A stretch of 5,455 nucleotides of DNA from Candidatus Woesearchaeota archaeon (GTDB lineage: Archaea > Nanobdellota > Nanobdellia > Woesearchaeales > ARS49): contig JAHWHC010000023.1 in NCBI GenBank assembly GCA_019323555.1, positions 1 to 5,455 of the forward strand, given 5' to 3'. The notes beneath the pieces are model-generated. The model did not search any database and was not told the DNA's origin. It saw nothing but the letters and a program-made list of their open reading frames with translations. Shown here in pieces: positions 1 through 5,029 of the stretch (position 1 is the first letter of the stretch; each line of letters begins with the position of its first letter). The position numbers and the translations under genes were made by a program.

Positions 1-1221
1 CCTGTTGTTGTTTATTACCTAGGCAAAAGCATACTGTCTAAGAGACCAACAGGGTATGGAGATACAGACATTTCTGAAATTAATCCAGAATTAAAGAAAT
101 ACAAAAATATTATTGTGAATCTTGGCGGATTTGAGCTGCAGATACAACCAATATTCATTTGCGTAATAATAGGGGCATTCTGCGCATTGATAGCATTCAC
201 CCCATTAATATTACACACACTGAACCCTTCACCAGGATTTGACATCAACCTGCCTTTTGGAATCAAAGTATTAGAGTACAGGATGAGCAACACAGTACAA
301 GGAAAAATAATAGGGCCATTTGGACTTGGGGCAGCCTTGCTGAGCTTATTCTTCCCGCTATCACTAGCATTCAGCATAGGGCTTTATTACAGATTAAGAA
401 GCAAAAACATAATCAAGATAAGAGAACAGACTAAAAAACTAGAAGATGAATTTGCATCTGCACTTTTCCAGCTAGGAAACAGACTAGGAGACGGACTTCC
501 TGCAGAGATAGCATTCCAAAAAGTAGCAAGTGTCATGGGAGACACAACAAGCGGAAATTTCTTCAAACTAGTGGCTGACAACATATCAAAACTAGGAATG
601 AGTGTCAAGGAAGCGATATTCAACCCAAAAACAGGAGCACTAGTCTACTTTCCATCTAATATCATACAAAGCTCTATGCAGGTATTGATACAGAGCATAA
701 GAAAAGGGCCAATCATCGCTGCGCAAGCACTCATGAATATCTCTCGATATATCAAGGAGATACACAAAGTAAATGAGAGACTAAAAGACTTAATGGCAGA
801 CGTCATATCTGACATGAAATCGCAAATTCATTTTCTTACGCCAGCAATATCTGGAGTTGTTATTGGAATAACATCAATGATAACGTACATCTTAGGAGTG
901 CTCTCTGGAAATATCCAAAACCTAGGATCTTCAGAACTAGGGGGAAAGATAACAGACATTGCTTCTTTGTTTGGAGACGGCATCCCAACGTATTATTTCC
1001 AGGCAGTAATAGGAATCTATGTATTTCAAATAGTTTATTTGCTTACACAACTTTCTAATGGAATTGAAAATGGTGCAGACAAACTAGGAGAGAAAAATGC
1101 ACTAGGACACAATCTCATAAGAAGCACGGTACTTTATTGCTTAATTGCAGGAGCAGTAATGCTGATATTCAACATGATAGCATCAAGAATAGTGGATGTG
1201 ACCGGAGTAATTGGCGGGTAA
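1..1221 (+). CDS. Type II/IV secretion system platform membrane protein, T2SSF family (ArlJ/TadC-like), 5' partial
   Basis: This is the inner-membrane platform protein of an archaeal type IV pilus, archaellum-like or Tad-like machine, the partner of a secretion ATPase that should lie nearby outside the window. The frame is open from base 1, so the gene starts upstream; a GTG at 115 is internal. The visible 406 residues show hydrophobic segments at about 50-72, 104-130, 277-302, 330-352 and 371-394. Between the second and third lies a cytoplasmic helical T2SSF domain (about 145-275) that begins with the typical pattern KLEDEFASALFQLGNRLGDG, followed by PAEIAFQKVA. Archaeal members have two such halves, and the first appears to be mostly lost to the window edge. 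The gene ends TAA directly against the convergent cupin stop. Family assignment is firm; which filament it serves (archaellum, pilus, adhesion) cannot be told from here. Confidence 0.85.
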   Translation, partial: PVVVYYLGKSILSKRPTGYGDTDISEINPELKKYKNIIVNLGGFELQIQPIFICVIIGAFCALIAFTPLILHTLNPSPGFDINLPFGIKVLEYRMSNTVQGKIIGPFGLGAALLSLFFPLSLAFSIGLYYRLRSKNIIKIREQTKKLEDEFASALFQLGNRLGDGLPAEIAFQKVASVMGDTTSGNFFKLVADNISKLGMSVKEAIFNPKTGALVYFPSNIIQSSMQVLIQSIRKGPIIAAQALMNISRYIKEIHKVNERLKDLMADVISDMKSQIHFLTPAISGVVIGITSMITYILGVLSGNIQNLGSSELGGKITDIASLFGDGIPTYYFQAVIGIYVFQIVYLLTQLSNGIENGADKLGEKNALGHNLIRSTVLYCLIAGAVMLIFNMIASRIVDVTGVIGG

Positions 1222-1575
1222 TTATTCAACAAGAATCTCATCATCTTCTGCCCAGGGAGGGCAGCACACAACTAATATTTCTGCATCTTCTTCACTGGTC
1301 TTCCATGCCTTATGATTTGTATTAGGATAAATCATAATCATTTGTCCTTCTTCTAGGTGCTCTTTTTTGCCATCAATCTCCACATCTATAGAACCCTTAA
1401 GCACATAATAACATTCAGTAAGTTTCTTATGAAAATGCTTTTGCGTGCTGTCTGTTATTGTTACATGGCAAAAATCCATTTCTTTACAATCTTCTGCCGT
1501 TGTTAGATTGCGCAGAATTCCACAAGTAATGTCTTTAGGAGAAGCATCTTGAATTTTCTTTACAACATAAGGCAT
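1222..1575 (-). CDS. Small single-domain cupin, probable metal-binding protein
   Basis: The 117-residue protein is one cupin beta-barrel. Motif 1 is complete: H47-x-H49-x4-E54-x6-G61 (HFHKKLTECYYVLKG). Motif 2 reads G77-x6-P84-x3-H88. All four usual metal ligands (two His, Glu, His) are therefore present. Six cysteines (C18, C30, C36, C55, C104, C105) are many for this size. The substrate is unknown: such cupins include sugar isomerases, dioxygenases and sensors, and nothing here decides between them. The frame is open further upstream to 1629, but that would run into the tRNA. The ATG at 1575 is preceded by a GGTGA ribosome binding site with five bases of spacing, so I choose it. No separate TATA box is visible between it and the tRNA 21 bases upstream, which suggests co-transcription with the tRNA. 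Confidence 0.85.
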   Translation of the reverse strand: MPYVVKKIQDASPKDITCGILRNLTTAEDCKEMDFCHVTITDSTQKHFHKKLTECYYVLKGSIDVEIDGKKEHLEEGQMIMIYPNTNHKAWKTSEEDAEILVVCCPPWAEDDEILVE

Positions 1576-1580
1576 TTGAT

Positions 1581-1585
1581 TCACC
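1581..1585 (-). promoter_or_regulatory. Shine-Dalgarno site of the cupin gene
   Basis: On the minus strand GGTGA lies five bases before ATG at 1575. It is complementary to the UCACC found in archaeal 16S rRNA 3' ends. It decides the cupin start over the longer reading that enters the tRNA. It is the only convincing Shine-Dalgarno site in the window; the other starts look leaderless or are translationally coupled. Confidence 0.65.
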
Positions 1586-1590
1586 AGATT

Positions 1591-1596
1591 AAAAAA
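1591..1596 (-). terminator. T6 tract directly after tRNA-Phe, possible weak terminator
   Basis: Six T residues follow the discriminator base of the tRNA on the transcribed sense. Archaeal RNA polymerase can terminate at oligo-T without a hairpin, so this may end part of the tRNA transcription. Because the cupin has no other visible promoter, termination here is probably incomplete, or the tract may simply be the RNase Z trailer. Confidence 0.3.
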
Positions 1597-1699
1597 TGGG
1601 ACGAGAGGGATTTGAACCCCCGACACCACGGTAACTGAAGGCTAACCTTCAGGTGATGCTTCTTCAGCCGTGTGCTCTCCCAGGCTGAGCTATCGTCCC
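1597..1699 (-). tRNA. tRNA-Phe(GAA) with a 29-base intron at 37/38
   Basis: The cloverleaf is complete on the minus strand. The acceptor GGGACGA pairs with TCGTCCC. The D stem GCTC/GAGC encloses a loop with the conserved GG. The anticodon stem is CACGG/CCGTG, the loop is CTGAAGA once spliced, the variable loop is GTGTC, and the T stem GGGGG/CCCTC (one G-T pair) has loop TTCAAAT. The anticodon GAA is at 1663-1665. The mature length is 74 bases including discriminator A at 1597. CCA is not encoded, so it must be added. The spliced sequence resembles other archaeal tRNA-Phe genes (GCTCAGCCTGGGAGAGC and GGTTCAAATC). The gene lies between glycyl-tRNA synthetase and the cupin on the same strand and has its own TATA box. 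Identity and boundaries are secure. Confidence 0.96.
1633..1661 (-). other. tRNA-Phe intron with bulge-helix-bulge splice sites
   Basis: The intron lies between G37 (1662) and A38 (1632). A canonical bulge-helix-bulge can be drawn. The anticodon stem is the outer helix. The central four-base helix is CTGA (1667-1664) with TCAG (1638-1635). The three-base bulges are AG|A and TT|A, with cuts between the second and third bases. The helix on the intron side is weak: AG with CT, possibly extended by one C-G pair past a bulged C. Because the first intron base and base 38 are both A, the exact cut is ambiguous by one base; BHB symmetry favours the limits given. Inside the intron CTGAAGG and CCTTCAG form a competing seven-base hairpin with loop TTAG. 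At 29 bases it is too short to encode a protein. Confidence 0.88.
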
Positions 1700-1712
1700 A
1701 TAGGGCAGATAG

Positions 1713-1719
1713 AAAAAAA
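1713..1719 (-). terminator. T7 tract after glycyl-tRNA synthetase, possible terminator
   Basis: Seven T residues on the minus strand lie 21 bases after the synthetase stop codon and between the TATA box and the 5' end of tRNA-Phe. Oligo-T is sufficient for archaeal intrinsic termination in known cases. It could stop synthetase transcripts before the tRNA, but its position inside a promoter spacer means it may be only AT-rich spacer. Confidence 0.35.
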
Positions 1720-1724
1720 GGCAA

Positions 1725-1739
1725 TTTATAAGCTTTGCG
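1725..1739 (-). promoter_or_regulatory. TATA box and BRE of tRNA-Phe
   Basis: The minus strand reads CGCAAAG (BRE-like) then CTTATAAA (TATA, 1732-1725). The box centre is about 29 bases before tRNA base 1, so transcription should start around 1702, a few bases before the mature 5' end. This probably also drives the cupin. The BRE begins one base after the synthetase stop codon. Confidence 0.75.
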
Positions 1740-1740
1740 C

Positions 1741-3252
1741 TTACTTTAAATCCTTAAACTTGATTATTCCTGTCAAGAGCTGGAACAATACATTGCTTAA
1801 ATCCTTTATCTTGACACGCTTCTGGTCTGTGGAATCCCTATCTCTAACAGTCACATCATCATTCTCAAGAGAATCAAAATCAACAGTCACACAATAAGGA
1901 GTACCGATCTCATCATTCCTAGCATAACGCTTGCCAATAGAGCCAGACTTATCATAAACAGACTTGAAACAACACTTGATGGAATCATACAATTCCTGTG
2001 TTTTCTTAAGCAATTCTGGCTTATTTGAGAGCAAAGGAAGAATAGCAACATTAACAGGAGCTAATCTAGGATGCAGCTTCAACACAATATTATCTCTTTC
2101 TTTATCATAAGTGTAAGCATCATACATGAAAACAAGAAAAGACCTGCCAACACCTAAAGAAGGCTCTGCAACAACATGAGGAACAACCTTTTCCTTGGAA
2201 TCTTCATCAAAAATAGACATGTCTTTCTTAGAGTGCTTTGCGTGCTGCTGCAAATCAAAATCAGACCTGTCAGCAATACCTTCTAGTTCTTTCCAGCCAA
2301 AAGGAAAATTATACTCCAGATCCCAGCAGTCAGTGCTGTAGTGCGCCAACTCATCCTTCTTATGCTGCCTGGCACGAAGATTCTTATGATCAACACCTAA
2401 ATCAACAAACCATTTATGACAGGTAGCAAGCCAGTAAGCATGCCAATCTGCCTTGATAATCTTCTTAGCAAGAGCATCTTTAACAGACATCTGCTCTGGC
2501 TCTTTATTCTTCTCCTGCATCTCTGCAGAATAAATCAGAAGCTTGTAATTTTCAACACTCTTGATATAAGGACAGGCCTGCTTAGGCTTGATAAAATACT
2601 CAATCTCCATCTGCTCAAACTCTCTGCAGCGAAACAAGAAATTCCTTGGAGAGATCTCATTCCTGAAAGCCTTGCCAATCTGAGCAATACCAAAAGGAAG
2701 TTTCAATCGGGATACGTCTATAACAGACCGGAAATTAGCAAAGATCAATTGCGCAGTTTCAGGCCTAAGATAAGCAATAGACTCTTTGGTTGGCTTAGGA
2801 CCGACCTGCGTCTGAAACATAAGATTAAACCTAGAAGCTTTATCTAATTCACTTTTACATTTAGTGCATTTGATATTATTGTCCTGAATCAACTTATCAA
2901 TAGCAGGTGCTTTCAAGCCATCTGCTGCAATCTTCAAGACATCCTCAATCAAAACATCTGCTCTGAAACGCTCATGACACTTCTTGCACTCAACAAGAAT
3001 ATCCTCAAAACCCTCAACATGACCAGATGCTTCCCAAACCTTAGGATTTGTGATAATACTGCCATCAATACCAACAACATCATCCCTATCCTGAACAAAA
3101 GCCTTCCACCAGGACTGCTTTATATTATTATTAAGCTCAACACCCAGCGGACCGTAATCAAAGAATCCTGCCAAGCCGCCATAAATCTCTGAATTAGGAA
3201 ACACAAATCCCTTTCTCTTGCAAAATGCAAACATCTCATCAATAGATACCAT
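1741..3252 (-). CDS. glyS: Glycyl-tRNA synthetase, archaeal/eukaryotic homodimeric type
   Basis: This cytoplasmic class II synthetase charges tRNA-Gly with glycine. From the chosen ATG it has 503 residues. The N-terminal motif-1 region includes GGLAGFFDYGPLGVELNNNI (about 25-44). An insertion carries two CxxC pairs, C89/C92 and C129/C132, a likely zinc site. Motif 2 is FRNEISPR (196-203), followed by FRCREFEQMEIEYF (207-220). Motif 3 is EPSLGVGR (363-370). The C-terminal anticodon-binding domain starts near HPRLAP (394-399) and contains RDRDSTDQKRV (470-480), characteristic of this family. A TTG two codons upstream (3258) is in frame, but ATG at 3252 fits the predicted transcription start, so the mRNA should be leaderless. 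It follows the RFC large subunit gene by 33 bases. All catalytic motifs look intact. Confidence 0.96.
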   Translation of the reverse strand: MVSIDEMFAFCKRKGFVFPNSEIYGGLAGFFDYGPLGVELNNNIKQSWWKAFVQDRDDVVGIDGSIITNPKVWEASGHVEGFEDILVECKKCHERFRADVLIEDVLKIAADGLKAPAIDKLIQDNNIKCTKCKSELDKASRFNLMFQTQVGPKPTKESIAYLRPETAQLIFANFRSVIDVSRLKLPFGIAQIGKAFRNEISPRNFLFRCREFEQMEIEYFIKPKQACPYIKSVENYKLLIYSAEMQEKNKEPEQMSVKDALAKKIIKADWHAYWLATCHKWFVDLGVDHKNLRARQHKKDELAHYSTDCWDLEYNFPFGWKELEGIADRSDFDLQQHAKHSKKDMSIFDEDSKEKVVPHVVAEPSLGVGRSFLVFMYDAYTYDKERDNIVLKLHPRLAPVNVAILPLLSNKPELLKKTQELYDSIKCCFKSVYDKSGSIGKRYARNDEIGTPYCVTVDFDSLENDDVTVRDRDSTDQKRVKIKDLSNVLFQLLTGIIKFKDLK

Positions 3253-3272
3253 AATCAAAAAGAATAAATCCT

Positions 3273-3290
3273 CTATTTATATAGTTTACT
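3273..3290 (-). promoter_or_regulatory. TATA box and BRE of glycyl-tRNA synthetase
   Basis: The minus strand has AGTAAA (BRE-like, 3290-3285) followed by CTATATAAATAG (3284-3273). The TATA centre is about 26 bases before ATG at 3252, predicting transcription that starts at or next to the start codon. The BRE overlaps the stop codon of the upstream RFC gene (3286-3288), so the synthetase can be transcribed independently. Confidence 0.75.
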
Positions 3291-4488
3291 TTTTCAACCA
3301 CTCAACCTCTTTCTCATCAAGGTCAAGCTCAAAAGCAAGCTTAGCAGCAGCACCTGCATCATTCTTAAATACCTGCTGAATATAAGGCAAAGAACTCTCC
3401 AGTGCACGCTTGGTACTGCAGTGCGTCTTCTCAGCAATCTTAGAGGCAATAGATTTTCTCTGGCCATACTTCATCTTAGCCTGCCACATCTTCAATATCC
3501 TTGTTGTCTGCATATACTTGATTGCACCTGCATATTTTGCATCTTTTGCAACAGCAACACCTGCAGAGGTCAGGGCAAAAACATAAGCCAAAAACCGCCA
3601 GTGCTGCCTCCTTCTTATCCTTCCCCTATACACATCTGCCTTGCTCAGGGCATCAAAAGCACGAGCAATATCCTGCGGATTCTTGTACTCCCTAGGACAA
3701 TTATACTCCACCCAGAACAGGACATCATCAACATTCAGGTGAACAGAATCAAAAGCACCTTTTGCAATAACAGGATCAGTGCTCTTAAAAACCTTTAACA
3801 GCGCCTGGGAGATGCTCTCTTCTTTGTTTCTCTCGCCAAGAGAATCAAGAACATCACTGGTTATCTTTTTATTTCCCTGGCTCAAGGACTGCAAATCATT
3901 GATAGCCCCGCGCAGGTCCCCACCAGAACGCCTGGCAAGCATCTTTAATGCAGACTCATCAAACTCAACCTTCTCCTTCTCACAAATACCCTTAAGAATA
4001 TCATAAATAGCCAGATGATCCGGAGCAGCAAACTCCAGCATAACAGAGCCAGAACGAAGCTTATTGAACTTCTTGTCCCAAGGGTCATTTGCAGTCAAGA
4101 CAACTGGAAAAGCACTGTTATCCAATAATTTAACCAAGGCAGGAATACCTCCCCTGTCCTGATTACCAGAGATACCATCAACCTCATCAACAAGAACAAT
4201 CTTCCCCCTAAAAAACAAGGACTGCTGCTTCAAGGCATTGCCTAACCTCTCATTAATCTGATCAGCATTACGCACATCAGAGGCATTAACCTCCACAATC
4301 TCAAGACCCAACTCCTTGGCAAGAGCATAAACTGCACAGGACTTGCAGGAGCCAGCAGGGCCATACAGCAAAGCAGCACTCTTTTTCTCTTTTTTAAAGC
4401 CCTGAACAAAGTTCCTAAGCTTAACTGCATTAGACTGCGGAATATCACAAATCTTTACAGGAGTGTATTTCTTAATCCAAGGAATCAT
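3286..4488 (-). CDS. rfcL: Replication factor C large subunit (clamp loader AAA+ ATPase)
   Basis: RfcL joins the RFC small subunits to load the PCNA sliding clamp onto primed DNA. The N-terminus WIKKYTP is the usual RFC opening, supporting this ATG. AAA+ features in order: a Walker A-like loop GPAGSCKS (43-50), Walker B LVDEVDG (99-105), sensor 1 LTAND (131-135), a degenerate SRC-box region LRSGSVMLEF (144-153), and sensor 2 GGDLRGAINDL (189-199). A helical collar and C-terminal domain follow (about 220-400), with a basic RGRIRRRQHWRF patch near 288-299. Two oddities stand out. Walker A has Cys48 where the glycine before the lysine is expected. At 400 residues the protein is shorter than well-studied archaeal homologues of around 480, and its end shows no PCNA-interacting motif. 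It has its own promoter, divergent from the 153-residue gene. Confidence 0.93.
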   Translation of the reverse strand: MIPWIKKYTPVKICDIPQSNAVKLRNFVQGFKKEKKSAALLYGPAGSCKSCAVYALAKELGLEIVEVNASDVRNADQINERLGNALKQQSLFFRGKIVLVDEVDGISGNQDRGGIPALVKLLDNSAFPVVLTANDPWDKKFNKLRSGSVMLEFAAPDHLAIYDILKGICEKEKVEFDESALKMLARRSGGDLRGAINDLQSLSQGNKKITSDVLDSLGERNKEESISQALLKVFKSTDPVIAKGAFDSVHLNVDDVLFWVEYNCPREYKNPQDIARAFDALSKADVYRGRIRRRQHWRFLAYVFALTSAGVAVAKDAKYAGAIKYMQTTRILKMWQAKMKYGQRKSIASKIAEKTHCSTKRALESSLPYIQQVFKNDAGAAAKLAFELDLDEKEVEWLKK

Positions 4489-4510
4489 TTTAGCTAGGAA
4501 GATTACCTAT

Positions 4511-4528
4511 TTTATATATTTAACCCGA
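4511..4528 (-). promoter_or_regulatory. TATA box of rfcL (leftward)
   Basis: The minus strand reads CGGGTTA then AAATATATAAA (4521-4511). The box centre is about 27 bases before ATG at 4488, predicting a leaderless or near-leaderless rfcL mRNA. The upstream element matches a BRE less well than the rightward promoter does. It lies back to back with that promoter. Confidence 0.7.
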
Positions 4529-4540
4529 AACTTATTTAAA
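4526..4540 (+). promoter_or_regulatory. BRE and TATA box of the 153-residue gene and valS (rightward)
   Basis: CGAAA (4526-4530) followed by CTTATTTAAA (4531-4540) is a textbook archaeal BRE/TATA arrangement. The centre is about 30 bases before ATG at 4566, so the leader should be only about 3-4 bases. It should serve valS too, since only two bases separate the two genes. Confidence 0.75.
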
Positions 4541-4565
4541 CACACCACTAATCAAGAACAATACC

Positions 4566-5027
4566 ATGACAAAAGAACAACGTGAGGAAGGCATCAAGCA
4601 ATACAACGAAATACGCGAAAAAGCAGGACTCCCTGCACTAGAGGAGTTTGAGCAGGAATTTGAGTACAGAATACAGGCACCTGCAATACCTGCTGTGATA
4701 GGAATATTAATGGACAGACTAGGGCAGTGCGCAAGCCACATAGAGATAATCTTCCAGCCAGGAAGAATGGCAGATGCAATAGAATCAAAATTCCATACAG
4801 AGGAAGAGAAAAAGAAACTATTTGACTTCTACAAAAAAGTGTTATCCATGGTGCACGAAGTACATGCATCAATGTTTGAAAGCAGAGAAGCAAGACTTAA
4901 GGAAATCAAGAAACTATACACATTCTACAGTAAAGAGGTCAAGCCAGTGATGAAAAAATACCTGCAGACACAGGCAAAAGCATGGCTTGAGGAAGAAAAA
5001 CCAGAAGCAAAACAATACTTTGGATAA
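4566..5027 (+). CDS. Unrecognised 153-residue helical cytoplasmic protein upstream of valS
   Basis: I do not recognise this protein. It starts at ATG 4566 just after a strong promoter. It is rich in Glu and Lys and looks almost wholly alpha-helical. A charged N-terminal helix (1-36) leads into a short hydrophobic stretch, APAIPAVIGILMDRLG (38-53), too short and interrupted to be a clear membrane span. Then comes a turn at FQPGRM (63-68) and long charged helices (about 78-145) that could form a coiled coil or helical bundle. There is no signal peptide, no zinc-type cysteine pair (only C55) and no nucleotide-binding motif. Regular codon structure, a proper promoter and tight spacing to valS argue it is real and co-transcribed. 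It may be lineage-specific; a role in translation would be guesswork from position alone. Confidence 0.85.
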   Translation: MTKEQREEGIKQYNEIREKAGLPALEEFEQEFEYRIQAPAIPAVIGILMDRLGQCASHIEIIFQPGRMADAIESKFHTEEEKKKLFDFYKKVLSMVHEVHASMFESREARLKEIKKLYTFYSKEVKPVMKKYLQTQAKAWLEEEKPEAKQYFG

Positions 5028-5029
5028 AA

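Noticed and set aside
115..1221. GTG at 115 as the true start of the T2SSF protein
   Set aside because: The frame is open back to base 1 with protein-like sequence, and members of this family are longer; the gene is cut by the window edge.
1362..1370. T6 run on the plus strand as terminator of the T2SSF gene
   Set aside because: It lies about 140 bases inside the convergent cupin and encodes Lys codons there; no further support.
1576..1629. Upstream extension of the cupin to 1629
   Set aside because: It would overlap the 3' half of tRNA-Phe, has no ribosome binding site, and the added residues do not resemble cupin sequence; ATG 1575 has GGTGA at proper spacing.
1597..1699. tRNA-Phe as an integration site of a mobile element
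   Set aside because: No integrase, no second copy of the tRNA 3' end and no foreign-looking block nearby.
2416..2847. 143-residue open frame on the plus strand inside glyS
   Set aside because: It is antisense to conserved catalytic motifs of the synthetase, has no promoter, and its composition is what the opposite strand would give.
3421..3798. 125-residue open frame on the plus strand inside rfcL
   Set aside because: Antisense shadow of the clamp loader gene with odd, Cys/Leu/Pro-rich composition and no start signals.
3340..4700. Recurrent GCACCTGCA-like words as a repeat family
   Set aside because: They encode in-frame Ala/Gly/Ala or Ala-Pro-Ala codons in different genes and have no constant spacing or flanks.
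4594..4893. 99-residue minus-strand open frame opposite the 153-residue gene
   Set aside because: It has no promoter or ribosome binding site and is Leu/Phe/Cys-rich, as expected from the reverse of a Glu/Lys-rich helical gene.
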